NCBI RefSeq assembly: GCF_024273195.1
Contig: NZ_JAMZCU010000004.1
Span: 62,001 to 126,000, forward strand
DNA length: 64,000 nucleotides
DNA from: Devosia ureilytica
GTDB taxonomy: Bacteria; Pseudomonadota; Alphaproteobacteria; Rhizobiales; Devosiaceae
Reading direction: 5' to 3'
The notes under the pieces are model-generated. The model was not told the origin of the DNA. It did no database searches and saw only the letters and a program-made list of their open reading frames with translations. Shown in pieces: positions 1 to 8,649 of the stretch (its first letter is position 1; every line of letters begins with the position of its first letter). The position numbers and the translations under genes are program-made.

Positions 1-1475
1 ACGCCAAGGTTGGTGACCGAGCCAATGACCTGATCCGCATCAGCGCTGATCAGGTACGAGCCAAGGTGGTGGGCGAAGGCGCCAACCTGGGCGTGACCCA
101 GCGCGGGCGCGTGGCCTATGCGCTCAATGGCGGACGGATCAACACGGACGCTATCGACAATTCGGCAGGGGTCAATTCCTCCGACCTTGAGGTCAATATC
201 AAGATTGCGCTGGCGCCGGTGGTGGCTTCAGGCCAGCTCGGCATGGAGGACAGAAACGCGTTCCTCGCCACCATGACGGACGAGGTCGCTGCGCTGTGCC
301 TGCGGAACAATTACCTGCAGACGCTGGCGATTTCGCTGGCAGAGAGGGCCGGGCTGGCGGAGCTGCCAGACCACAGGGTTCTCATTGAGGGCCTTGAAAA
401 GCGCGGCCTGCTCAACCGGGCAGTGGAATTCCTGCCCGCCGACGCGACACTGGACGCCAGAGCCGCCGAGGGCAAGGCGCTGACGCGGCCTGAGTTGGCC
501 GTTATCCTCGCCTACGCGAAGCTGACGCTGTTCGATGACCTGCTCGGTGGTACCGCCATCGACGATCCCTACCTGGCCGGGGAACTGTTCCGCTATTTCC
601 CCGAAACGCTGCACCGCGCCTATCCTGAGGCTGTGGAGACGCATCGGCTGAAGCGCGAAGTCATTGCGACGGTGCTGGCCAATGCGATGATCAACCGCGG
701 CGGGCCGGCCTTTGTGTCAGAGCTGACTGCGGCGACCAGCGCCAGCGCTGGCGAGGTGGCACTGGCCTATGCGGCAGTGCGCGACGCCTATGGACTGACG
801 TCGCTCAACAGCGCCATCGATGACCTCGACGGCCTCGTGCCGGGCGCGGTGCAGCTGGCGCTCTATGCCCAGGTCGAGGCACTGTTGCGGCAGGAGGCCC
901 TGTGGTTCCTGCGCAATGGCGCAGTGACCGGGGGACTCGCCGGGCTTGTGGCGCGCCATCAGGCCGGCGTGGTGCAACTGGCCGCCGCCGAGGGCTTGCT
1001 GCCGGACGCGCAGCGCGAGGCGCTGGAGGAGCGTGTCAACGGGCTGATGGCTCATGGCGTGCCGGATGCACTGGCGCGGCGCATTGGCGAACTGCCCTTC
1101 CTCAGCCATGCCAGCGACATCGTGCTTGTTGCCGAGCGCGGCGGGGTCGACACGCTGGAGGCGGCGCGGGCCTATTTCGGGGTGGCAGGACTGTTCGACC
1201 TGTTCCGCATCATCGAAGATGGACGCGCCATCGTGCTGGGCGACCGGTTCGACCGCATGGCACTGGACCGGGCCTTGGCCAATCTGATGCGCGCGCTGCG
1301 GGACCTGACCTCGGATGTGCTGTCGACGGGCAGCCTCAAAGAGTTTGTCGCGCTCCACTCCGTCGCCGTGGCGCGCACTGTCGCCTCGGTCAAGGAATTG
1401 ACCGAGGGCGGGATCACCGTGTCGAGGCTAACCGTCGCCGCCGGGCTGCTGACCGACCTGGCGCGGGAGGGATAG
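1..1475 (+). CDS. NAD-glutamate dehydrogenase, C-terminal part (5' end outside window)
   Basis: The reading frame is open from base 3 to the TAG at 1473-1475, so about 490 C-terminal residues are present. The first residues include KVVGEGANLGVTQRGR, a glycine-rich stretch typical of the dinucleotide-binding region of the large (about 1,600-residue) NAD-dependent glutamate dehydrogenases of alphaproteobacteria. The rest is the helical C-terminal region of that family. The enzyme converts glutamate to 2-oxoglutarate and ammonium in the cytoplasm, mainly for glutamate catabolism. The internal GTG at 66 is not a real start, because conserved sequence continues upstream of it. fbp follows 65 bp downstream on the same strand. 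Confidence 0.9.
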   Translation, partial: AKVGDRANDLIRISADQVRAKVVGEGANLGVTQRGRVAYALNGGRINTDAIDNSAGVNSSDLEVNIKIALAPVVASGQLGMEDRNAFLATMTDEVAALCLRNNYLQTLAISLAERAGLAELPDHRVLIEGLEKRGLLNRAVEFLPADATLDARAAEGKALTRPELAVILAYAKLTLFDDLLGGTAIDDPYLAGELFRYFPETLHRAYPEAVETHRLKREVIATVLANAMINRGGPAFVSELTAATSASAGEVALAYAAVRDAYGLTSLNSAIDDLDGLVPGAVQLALYAQVEALLRQEALWFLRNGAVTGGLAGLVARHQAGVVQLAAAEGLLPDAQREALEERVNGLMAHGVPDALARRIGELPFLSHASDIVLVAERGGVDTLEAARAYFGVAGLFDLFRIIEDGRAIVLGDRFDRMALDRALANLMRALRDLTSDVLSTGSLKEFVALHSVAVARTVASVKELTEGGITVSRLTVAAGLLTDLAREG

Positions 1476-1540
1476 ACCGAAAGTCGGCCTTGTATGGTTG
1501 ATGCGATTGGGGCTTCTGGGAGCGACACAGGAGTATGCGC

Positions 1541-2488
1541 ATGACCGACCTCGCCCAGTGGCTGACCACCCAGACCCATGACCATGCACTGGCCAGCGCC
1601 GTGACTTCGATGGCGGCGGCGGGGGCGGAAATTGCCGGGATATTGCAACTGGCGCCGATTGCCGGGCAGACCGGGCTGGCCGGCTCGGACAATGTGCAGG
1701 GCGAGGCGCAGAAGGCGCTCGACGTGATCACAAACGACATTGTTTTGAATCACTTGCGGACCAATACGGCCATCTCGATTCTGATTTCGGAAGAGCTGGA
1801 TGAAGCCGTTGATGTGTCGAGTCAGGGGCGGTTCATTGTGGCCACCGACCCCTTGGACGGATCTTCAAATCTCGACGTAAATGCAACTGTGGGCACGATT
1901 TTTTCGATCCTGCCGAGCGCGGGCGGCCTGCTGCAGAAGGGAAGCGACCAATTGGCCGCCGGCTATGTGGCCTACGGGCCGGCGGCCAGCCTTGTGGTGC
2001 GGATCAGCGGGGCGACCAGCGTGTTCACACTCGACGCCGATGGGCGCTGGCAGCAGACGCTGGCAGAAGCAAAGGTGCCCCAGGCATCGGGCGAATTCGC
2101 CATCAATACCGCACGCGAGCGCTTCTGGGACGCGGCAACGACGGGCTATGTGAAGGAGAGCGTGGCCGGGGAAACCGGGCCCGCAGGCAAGCGCTACAAT
2201 ATGCGCTGGGTAGGCTCGATGGTCGCCGACATTCACCGCATCCTGATGCGCGGCGGCATCTTTCTCTATCCGCTCGATAGCGAGACCGCGAGCAAGGGAG
2301 GGCGGTTGCGGCTGCTCTATGAGGCCAATCCGATGGCCTGGCTGGTCGAAGGCGCCGGTGGACGCTCCACGACCGGCCGGCAGGGAATATTGGACATTAT
2401 GCCGACCGACATTCACCAGCGGGTGCCGGTGATCCTGGGGTCGGCGGATGAGGTGAAGCGGGTCGAGGAGTGGTATAGGCGGGTTTGA
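1541..2488 (+). CDS. fbp: Class I fructose-1,6-bisphosphatase
   Basis: Hydrolyses fructose 1,6-bisphosphate to fructose 6-phosphate, the committed step of gluconeogenesis. The metal and phosphate site motif DPLDGSSN lies near residues 103-110, preceded by SEELDE. The C-terminal stretch YPLDSE followed by KGGRLRLLYEANPMA is also typical of class I FBPases. At 315 residues it is close to the usual 320-340. Two in-frame ATGs exist. AGGAG at 1529-1533 is 7 nt from the ATG at 1541 but only 1 nt from the one at 1535, so 1541 was chosen. It follows the GDH gene by 65 bp and could be co-transcribed with it. Confidence 0.93.
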   Translation: MTDLAQWLTTQTHDHALASAVTSMAAAGAEIAGILQLAPIAGQTGLAGSDNVQGEAQKALDVITNDIVLNHLRTNTAISILISEELDEAVDVSSQGRFIVATDPLDGSSNLDVNATVGTIFSILPSAGGLLQKGSDQLAAGYVAYGPAASLVVRISGATSVFTLDADGRWQQTLAEAKVPQASGEFAINTARERFWDAATTGYVKESVAGETGPAGKRYNMRWVGSMVADIHRILMRGGIFLYPLDSETASKGGRLRLLYEANPMAWLVEGAGGRSTTGRQGILDIMPTDIHQRVPVILGSADEVKRVEEWYRRV

Positions 2489-2591
2489 GAGCAAGAACCT
2501 CCACCCACCCCCCTTGAGGAGGGGGAGGAGTCGCATCGCATCTGACAGAGCTCCGGGCCAATCGCGCCCAGCGCTCATGGCTTCCTCGCCT

Positions 2592-2616
2592 AAATTTGCT
2601 CCACTGGAGCAAATTT
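2592..2616. repeat. Perfect 25-bp palindrome upstream of the sugar isomerase gene
   Basis: AAATTTGCTCCA and TGGAGCAAATTT are exact reverse complements separated by a single C. The element lies about 100 bp after the fbp stop and about 100 bp before the isomerase start. It has no T-tract, so it is a poor intrinsic terminator. It could be an operator or a copy of a dispersed intergenic palindrome. A second C5/G5 hairpin (CCCCC, TTGAGGA, GGGGG) sits just upstream around 2509-2525. Confidence 0.6.
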
Positions 2617-2714
2617 GCCTTTGGCACGGTTCGGAAATTGCAACGTTCTCATGTATTGGCTAGAACGCGTCGCGAGACATGCTGGCGACCGCGCGTCGCC
2701 GGACGGGAGAGATC

Positions 2715-3980
2715 ATGAGCAACGACCGCATCACCCTGCCAGAAACAAACTGGGGCGCTTGGCAGCAGCGCCCGTTTCACCGGCAGTATCTGATGACGCA
2801 GGCCAGCCGGTTGTTCGATTTTTTCGAGGCAGCATCGATCAATCCCAAAGGTGGTTTTTTTGAACTCACCGATGACGGACAGCCGGTGACGCCGGACAAT
2901 GCGGTGCGGCAAATCCACGTCACGGCGCGCATGATCCATTGCGCCACTATTGGCAGCCTGATCGGGCGGCCGGGTTCGGACGAGATCGTCGATCATGGCA
3001 TGCGCTACCTGTGGGAGAAGCACCGGGACCAGCGGCATGGCGGCTATGTGTGGTCGCTCGATGACGATGGCCATGTCGATGACAGCAAGCAGGCCTATGG
3101 CCACGCCTTTGTGCTGCTGGCGGGGGCCAGCGCCAAGCTGGTAGGGCATCCGCTGGCCGACCAGGTGATCGCCGACGCAACCGAGGTGATCGAGACGCGC
3201 TTCTGGGACAAGAAGGTCGGCGCGGTGCGCGAGGAATTTGCCAATGACTGGCGGCCGATCAGCACCTATCGCGGCCAGAACTCCAACATGCACCTGACCG
3301 AGGCGCTGATGGCCGCCTTTGAGGCCACCGGCGAGAAGGAATATCTCAATAAAGCGACGCGGATCGCCGACTTGATCATCAACCGCAATGCGGCAAGGCT
3401 CGACTATCGCGTGGCCGAGCATTTCCATGAGGACTGGACGCTCGACAAGAATTACGTGGGATCGGAAATGTTCCGCCCATCGGGCACGACGCCGGGTCAC
3501 GCGCTGGAATGGGCGCGGTTGCTGTTCCAACTGTTCGTGCTGTGCCGCAAGGAACACAGCTGGATGACGGAATCGGCGCGCGGCCTGTTCCGCCAGGCCA
3601 TCGCGCTGGGCTGGGACAAGCAGCATGGCGGGTTTTTCTATACGCTCGACTGGGACAACCAGCCGATCATGCGCGAAAAGCTGTGGTGGCCGGTGGCCGA
3701 GGCCATTGGGGCCGCTGCCTATATCGGCGCCTATGACCATGATGACTATTATCAGATCTGGTATCGCAAGCTCTGGGATTTTGCCGAGAACCACGTGATT
3801 GACCACGAGCGGGGCGGCTGGCGGAGCGAATTGACCGAGCAATTGGTGCCAACCTCGCGGCTGTTCGTGGGCAAGCCTGACCTCTACCACGCGCTGCAAG
3901 CGTGCCTGATCCCGCTTTATCCAGTGATCGGCAGCCTGACGCGTGGCATTATCGAGGCCGACCACCCCAAGCGCCTGTAG
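2715..3980 (+). CDS. AGE-family aldose-ketose isomerase, YihS / D-mannose isomerase-like
   Basis: A 421-residue member of the N-acylglucosamine 2-epimerase superfamily, an (alpha/alpha)6 barrel. Landmarks match Salmonella YihS as I recall it: HVTARMIH at 68-75, RPGSDEIVDHG near 85-94, YRGQNSNMH at 185-193, YRVAEHF at 231-237, TTPGHALEWARL at 258-269 and GKPDLYH near the C-terminus. These include the histidines expected in the active site. YihS-type enzymes interconvert mannose or sulfoquinovose with their ketoses; the substrate here cannot be read from sequence. GGGAGAG at 2705-2711 supports the ATG at 2715 over the one at 2679. An SDR gene follows 72 bp later. Confidence 0.85.
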   Translation: MSNDRITLPETNWGAWQQRPFHRQYLMTQASRLFDFFEAASINPKGGFFELTDDGQPVTPDNAVRQIHVTARMIHCATIGSLIGRPGSDEIVDHGMRYLWEKHRDQRHGGYVWSLDDDGHVDDSKQAYGHAFVLLAGASAKLVGHPLADQVIADATEVIETRFWDKKVGAVREEFANDWRPISTYRGQNSNMHLTEALMAAFEATGEKEYLNKATRIADLIINRNAARLDYRVAEHFHEDWTLDKNYVGSEMFRPSGTTPGHALEWARLLFQLFVLCRKEHSWMTESARGLFRQAIALGWDKQHGGFFYTLDWDNQPIMREKLWWPVAEAIGAAAYIGAYDHDDYYQIWYRKLWDFAENHVIDHERGGWRSELTEQLVPTSRLFVGKPDLYHALQACLIPLYPVIGSLTRGIIEADHPKRL

Positions 3981-4052
3981 CAATCCGCACAAGTATCGGG
4001 TCAACCATTATCCGGGTTTGGCGTTTGCCCCAGGCAACACGGAGGACGGGCA

Positions 4053-4838
4053 ATGGCATTTCTGGACGGCAAGGTGGCGCTGGTCACCGGCGCGGGATCG
4101 GGCATCGGCAAGGCGACGGCGCTGAAGCTGGGGCGCGAGGGCGCCATAGTGGTAGCGATGAGCCGGACGCGCGCGGAAGTCGAGGCGACGGCGCGCGAAA
4201 TCGAAGCAGCCGGGGGCACGGCCCACCCTGCGGTGGCAGATGTCACCGATGATGCGGCGATGAAGGCGCTGGTGTCCGACACGCTCGGGCAATTTGGAAA
4301 GCTCGATATTGTCGTGGCCAATGCGGGGATCAACGGTGTCTGGGCGCCGATTGAGGATCTGACGCCGGAGGAATGGGACAAGACCATCGCCGTTAACCTG
4401 CGCGGCACTTATCTCACCATTCATCATGCGGTGCCGGCGCTGGTGGCCGCGGGTGGCGGGGCCATTGTGGTGGTGTCATCGATCAATGGCACGCGCACCT
4501 TCACCACACCGGGCGCCAGTGCCTATTCGGCAACCAAGGCGGCGCAGCTGGCAATGGTGCAGCAGCTGGCGCTGGAATTGGGGCGGCGCAAAATCCGCAT
4601 CAACGCGGTCTGCCCCGGCGCCATTGAAAGCGAGATTGAAGACAGCACCGTGCGTCGGCACGCCGACAAGACACGCATTCCGGTCAATTTCCCCGAGGGG
4701 GATATTCCGCTGACCGGCGGGGCCAAGGGCAAGGCGGCAGATGTTGCCGATGTCATTGCGTTTCTGGTTTCGGATGCCGCACGGCACGTGACCGGCAGCC
4801 CGGTGTGGATCGACGGGGGGCAGAGTTTGCTGCGCTAG
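4053..4838 (+). CDS. SDR-family oxidoreductase
   Basis: A 261-residue classical short-chain dehydrogenase/reductase with a Rossmann fold. The cofactor motif TGAGSGIG is at 12-19, NAG at 90-92, the catalytic serine is in VVSSING near 142, and YSATK gives Tyr158 and Lys162. The C-terminus ends with the common pattern GSPVWIDGGQSLLR. An Arg in SRTRAE after beta-2 hints at NADPH preference, which is inference. The substrate is unknown. Its position between the sugar isomerase and nadC does not settle its role, although sugar or polyol oxidoreduction beside an isomerase would be reasonable. Confidence 0.88.
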   Translation: MAFLDGKVALVTGAGSGIGKATALKLGREGAIVVAMSRTRAEVEATAREIEAAGGTAHPAVADVTDDAAMKALVSDTLGQFGKLDIVVANAGINGVWAPIEDLTPEEWDKTIAVNLRGTYLTIHHAVPALVAAGGGAIVVVSSINGTRTFTTPGASAYSATKAAQLAMVQQLALELGRRKIRINAVCPGAIESEIEDSTVRRHADKTRIPVNFPEGDIPLTGGAKGKAADVADVIAFLVSDAARHVTGSPVWIDGGQSLLR

Positions 4839-4933
4839 GCGGCAGACGCACAAAACCATGCCCCTGCCCGCGGTTGTCAGCGCCGGGCGCGCAGCGTAAA
4901 TCACGCCGAGATCGAATAATCCGGTGAGCCCAG

Positions 4934-5803
4934 ATGACCGCCCTGCCCGCACAATTGCCGCGCCTGACCGTCGAGCGCGCCGTTGCCGCCGCGCTGGAGG
5001 AAGATCTGGGACTGGCAGGTGACCTGACCAGCCAGGCGACATTGGCGCCCGATGCCTGGGCCAGTGCGACACTGTCGGCGCGCGAGGCCGGGGTGATTGC
5101 AGGGCTCGACCTGGCGGCGGCCGCGTTTCGATTGGTGGGCGACGGGGTCAGTTTTGTACCCAGGCTGGCCGATGGCGACCGGGTGGAAATTGGAGGACTG
5201 GTTGCCGAGGTGTCGGGGCCGGCGCGGCTGGTAATGTCGGCAGAGCGGGTGGCGCTTAATTTTCTCAACCATTTGAGCGGCATTGCGACGCTGACGCGGA
5301 CCTATGCCGACGCCCTCGCCGGAACGGGCACGCGCATTTGCGACACCCGCAAGACCACGCCGGGGCTGCGCGCTTTCGAGAAATATGCGGTGCGGTGTGG
5401 CGGCGGGTCCAACCACCGCTATGCGCTGGGCGATGCCATCCTGATCAAGGACAACCACATTGCGGTGGCCGGAGGCGTCGGCGCGGCCTATGCGGCAGCC
5501 GAGGCGTTTGCCGGGCATCTGGTGGCCATCGAGATCGAGGTGACGACGCTGGCCGAACTGGAAGAGGCGCTGGCGGCCGGGGCACGGATCATCATGCTCG
5601 ACAATATGGACAACGACACCCTGCGCGACGCTGTGGCCATCAACGCCGGTCGCGCCCGGCTGGAGGCTTCGGGCGGCGTCAAGCTCGAGCGGGTGCGCTC
5701 GATTGCCGAAACGGGGGTCGATTATATATCCACCAGCCAGATCACCATGGGCGCAAAGCCGCTGGACCTGGGCCTTGACGTGATGATCGGCGGGACGAAA
5801 TGA
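4934..5803 (+). CDS. nadC: Nicotinate-nucleotide pyrophosphorylase (quinolinate phosphoribosyltransferase)
   Basis: Converts quinolinate and PRPP to nicotinate mononucleotide, CO2 and PPi in de novo NAD synthesis. The 289-residue protein carries the family signature DTRKTTPGLR from residue 137, then KYAVRCGGGSNHR near 152-164 and LIKDNH, which bind PRPP and quinolinate. The C-terminal strand has VDYISTSQITMG. GGTGAG lies about 6 nt before the ATG. Its stop overlaps the start of the next gene in an ATGA junction, which indicates translational coupling. nadA and nadB are not in the window, although nadE is 22 kb away. Confidence 0.93.
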   Translation: MTALPAQLPRLTVERAVAAALEEDLGLAGDLTSQATLAPDAWASATLSAREAGVIAGLDLAAAAFRLVGDGVSFVPRLADGDRVEIGGLVAEVSGPARLVMSAERVALNFLNHLSGIATLTRTYADALAGTGTRICDTRKTTPGLRAFEKYAVRCGGGSNHRYALGDAILIKDNHIAVAGGVGAAYAAAEAFAGHLVAIEIEVTTLAELEEALAAGARIIMLDNMDNDTLRDAVAINAGRARLEASGGVKLERVRSIAETGVDYISTSQITMGAKPLDLGLDVMIGGTK

Positions 5804-6630
5804 GCCTTCAGACCCAAGCCCCTGCCCTGTCGCTGACCGACCTGGCCGTCGAGGCTGCCATTGCGGCGTCGGCAGTGATTTGCGCGGTCTATGATCGCCC
5901 CATCCATGTGGTGACCAAGGACGATGGCTCGCCGGTGACGGAGGCAGATGCCGCCGCCGAGGCGGTGATCATCGAGCATCTGCAAGGGACAGGACTGCCG
6001 GTGCTGGGCGAAGAGAGTGTGGCGGCAGGGATCATCCCGGTGCTGGGCGCGCGGTATTTCGTGGTCGACCCTCTTGATGGCACCAAGGAATTCATCAAGC
6101 GCAATGGCGAATTCACCGTCAATATTGCGCTGGTGGAAGACGGCCGCCCGATCATGGGCGTGGTGCTGGCGCCGGCCAGCGGCGAGATATTTGTGGGCGA
6201 CGAGAGCGGCGCCTGGACGGGCAAGGTGGTCGAGGGGGTCGTCGTTGATCGTCGCGCCATCATGGTGGGGCTGCTGCCGCGCCCGCGCATCGTGGCCAGC
6301 CGCAGCCATGGGCACGCGGCGCTTGAACAATTGTGCCAGACGCTGGACGTGGAAAGTGACGTGTCGGTCGGCTCGTCGCTGAAATTCTGCCTTCTGGCGC
6401 GAGGCGATGCGCAGCTTTACCCGCGCTTTACCCCAACTTGCGAATGGGATACCGCCGCTGGGCAGGCCGTGCTTGAAGCGGCCGGTGGTGCGGTCGTGAC
6501 ACTGGATGGTGCACCGATGAGCTATGGCAAGGGGGACTTGAAGTTCCTCAACCCCTATTTCGTCGCTGCGGCGAGCCTGGCCCTTGCCGAAACGGGTGCG
6601 GCGGAAATGCGGCGACTGCTGGGATCGTGA
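5800..6630 (+). CDS. cysQ: 3'(2'),5'-bisphosphate nucleotidase, CysQ family
   Basis: A 276-residue member of the inositol-monophosphatase-like, Mg2+-dependent phosphatases. The metal site DPLDGTKEFI starts at residue 90, with an EE pair in VLGEESVA upstream, and the second motif CEWDTAAGQAVLEAAGG starts near 213. CysQ removes the 3'-phosphate of PAP and PAPS left over from sulfate activation and lithium-sensitive pathways. It is coupled to nadC by a 4-nt ATGA overlap. The functional link between the two is not obvious. An inositol or NADP phosphatase role is less likely given the GTKEF form of the motif. Confidence 0.88.
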   Translation: MSLQTQAPALSLTDLAVEAAIAASAVICAVYDRPIHVVTKDDGSPVTEADAAAEAVIIEHLQGTGLPVLGEESVAAGIIPVLGARYFVVDPLDGTKEFIKRNGEFTVNIALVEDGRPIMGVVLAPASGEIFVGDESGAWTGKVVEGVVVDRRAIMVGLLPRPRIVASRSHGHAALEQLCQTLDVESDVSVGSSLKFCLLARGDAQLYPRFTPTCEWDTAAGQAVLEAAGGAVVTLDGAPMSYGKGDLKFLNPYFVAAASLALAETGAAEMRRLLGS

Positions 6631-6764
6631 CGTTTGGCCGCGTTTTCAGCGCGGCAATAGAGAATTCTATTGGTTCACACGGGCTTGCGGCGGGATATGC
6701 AATGCCTGCTTAACTGATCTGCGCGGTTGTTTCTTCCGTTAAGCTTGCAGCAGGCGGTTCATCC

Positions 6765-6785
6765 ATATATACGCCCGGCATATAT
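6765..6785. promoter_or_regulatory. Candidate PadR operator and promoter
   Basis: Two ATATAT half-sites (6765-6770 and 6780-6785) flank a 9-nt GC-rich spacer and end 11 nt before the PadR start codon. A -35-like TTGCAG at 6745-6750 precedes the first half-site, which itself resembles a -10 box. AT-rich palindromes over the promoter are usual targets of PadR-family repressors, so autoregulation of the PadR-MFP-RND operon is the natural reading. This is a pattern-based prediction only. Confidence 0.45.
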
Positions 6786-6796
6786 CGGACCAGAAT

Positions 6797-7366
6797 ATGG
6801 CCGAAGGACCCAAGCCTATGAACGTCAGGACATTGTGCCTTTCCATTCTCTATAACGGGGATGCGAGTGGCTATGACATCCGCCGGATGTGCACGGAAGG
6901 CAATTTCGCCTATTTCGTCGAGGCCAGCTATGGCTCGATCTATCCTGCGCTGGCCAAGCTCGAAGATGAAGCGCTGGTCAGCAGCCGCACCGAACAGCAG
7001 GACGGCAAGCCGGCCCGCAAGGTTTATACCATCACCGATGCCGGGCGCGCCGCCTTTGCCGACGAACTGAGCGAGCCGCTGGGCGAGGACATGTTCCGCA
7101 GCCCCTTCCTGATGTTTGCCCGGTTTGCGCACATTCTGCCGCGCGAACTGGTGGAGCAGCGGTGCAACGAATTCCTGCAGCGGTCGATCGATGGCCGCAA
7201 GCAACTTGACGAGGCAACTGCCGAACACGAGTGCAATGCAGCAGACAAGTGGGTCATCAACTACGGCCGTGCAGTATTGGAGGTTGCGGAACAGCATTTT
7301 CGCACCCATATGCACGAACTGATCACAATGGCGCGAGCCGAGCCACGAAAAGACGCGGCTGAATAA
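6797..7366 (+). CDS. PadR-family transcriptional regulator
   Basis: A 189-residue PadR protein with an N-terminal winged helix: the segments SGYDIRRM, GSIYPALAKLEDEALV and GKPARKVYTITDAGRAAF are the characteristic helix-turn-helix and wing, at about 20-85. A longer C-terminal helical domain for dimerisation follows (Vir-like/AphA subclass). These are usually repressors relieved by small lipophilic ligands. It lies 15 bp upstream of the efflux fusion-protein gene in the same direction, so it probably controls that pump and itself. The start may instead be the ATG at 6818 (MNVRTLCL), which matches the usual N-terminus of relatives better. Confidence 0.9.
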   Translation: MAEGPKPMNVRTLCLSILYNGDASGYDIRRMCTEGNFAYFVEASYGSIYPALAKLEDEALVSSRTEQQDGKPARKVYTITDAGRAAFADELSEPLGEDMFRSPFLMFARFAHILPRELVEQRCNEFLQRSIDGRKQLDEATAEHECNAADKWVINYGRAVLEVAEQHFRTHMHELITMARAEPRKDAAE

Positions 7367-7381
7367 GGGGCGAATTCAACT

Positions 7382-8638
7382 ATGCGTGCACTATTTTCCT
7401 ATGGCTTGGCCTTTGTCCTCCTGCTTCTGGCGGGTGGTTGGCTGGCAACCGGAACCCTTGTCCAAGGTGGTCAAGGACCTGGCAATGGTGAGACCCCGAT
7501 CATTTCGGTGATCGAGGGCGAAGAGCATGGACCTGTTGCCACCGCGCTCGCCGACGCGGGCGTGCTGGCGGACCACCACGAGCCAGCCGTCGACCCGACA
7601 TTGACCATTGCCCAGCGCAATGAAGCCACGACCGGCGCCAATGCACCGCTACAGAGCGTGCGGACCCAGCGTTTTGTCGCCGAAGCCATGCCGATTGAAG
7701 TGCCGCTGCGCGGCCGCACGCAGGCCAAGGCAACGGTTACTGCTGTCGCGGAAACGGCGGGCGCGGTCGATGTGGTGCATGTGAGCAAGGGCCAGCGCGT
7801 CGAAGTGGGCGATGCCCTGTGCACGCTTGACCAGGGCACGCGCGCTGCAGCCGTTGCCCAGGCCGAAGCCGGTGTTGCGCAGGCCGAGGCCGCATTGGCG
7901 CAGGCCCAATTGAGCTTTGACACCAACGCCGGGCTGCGCGAGCGCGGGCTGGCGGCGGTCAACACTGCAAACGCGGTGGAAGTGGCACTGGCCCAGGCCA
8001 AGGCCGGCGTCAGCCAGGCGACTGCGGCACTCGACAATGCCAAGGCAGAACTCGACCGCACCGAAATCGTCGCCAAGGTCGCCGGACTGGTGCAGGACCC
8101 TGTGGCAACCGAAGGGGCGATGCTGAACGCCGGCTCGCCCTGCGCGACCATCGTGCAGCTCAACCCGATCCTCTTCATCGGCATGGTCCCAGAAGCCCAT
8201 ATCGGCCTGGCCCGCACGGGACTGGACGCCACGATCAAGACCGTGACCGGCCAGAGCGTCGAGGGCACGGTGACCTATATCTCGTCGGTTGCGGACAATG
8301 CCACCCGCGCATTCCCGGCCGAAATCGAAATTCCCAATGAGAACTTCGCCATCCGCGACGGCGTGACCGCAGAAGCCATCGTGACCATCGGCAGCGCGCC
8401 GGGCCACCTGCTGCCGCAGTCGGTGCTGACCCTGAATGACGAGGGCGTGCTGGGTGTGCGGACGGTTGAAGATGGCGTGGTAGCGTTCCACTCGGTCACC
8501 ATCGTGAGCGATGCGCGCGAGGGCGTGTGGGTGACCGGGCTGCCAGCGATTTCGGACGTGATCACGATCGGCCAGGAAAATGTGAATGCCGGACAGGCTG
8601 TTGAAGCCAGCCCGGCTGCTGAAACCGCTGCCAGCTAG
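7382..8638 (+). CDS. RND efflux periplasmic adaptor (membrane fusion protein)
   Basis: A 418-residue HlyD/AcrA-type adaptor. An N-terminal hydrophobic segment (about 5-22) anchors it in the inner membrane. A lipoyl half-motif with VHVSKGQRVEVGD lies near 130-145, then an alanine- and glutamine-rich alpha-hairpin (repeated AQAEAGVAQAE), then the second lipoyl half and a beta-barrel region (VPEAHIGL to VTYISSV). No lipobox cysteine is evident. It links the inner-membrane pump encoded 11 bp downstream to an outer-membrane channel. No TolC-type gene is in the window, so the channel must be encoded elsewhere. Confidence 0.92.
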   Translation: MRALFSYGLAFVLLLLAGGWLATGTLVQGGQGPGNGETPIISVIEGEEHGPVATALADAGVLADHHEPAVDPTLTIAQRNEATTGANAPLQSVRTQRFVAEAMPIEVPLRGRTQAKATVTAVAETAGAVDVVHVSKGQRVEVGDALCTLDQGTRAAAVAQAEAGVAQAEAALAQAQLSFDTNAGLRERGLAAVNTANAVEVALAQAKAGVSQATAALDNAKAELDRTEIVAKVAGLVQDPVATEGAMLNAGSPCATIVQLNPILFIGMVPEAHIGLARTGLDATIKTVTGQSVEGTVTYISSVADNATRAFPAEIEIPNENFAIRDGVTAEAIVTIGSAPGHLLPQSVLTLNDEGVLGVRTVEDGVVAFHSVTIVSDAREGVWVTGLPAISDVITIGQENVNAGQAVEASPAAETAAS

Positions 8639-8649
8639 GGACACCAGCC

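Noticed and set aside
2615..2863. An 82-codon frame overlapping the start of the sugar isomerase
   Set aside because: It lies in another frame of the isomerase's N-terminal coding region and has no ribosome site or homology.
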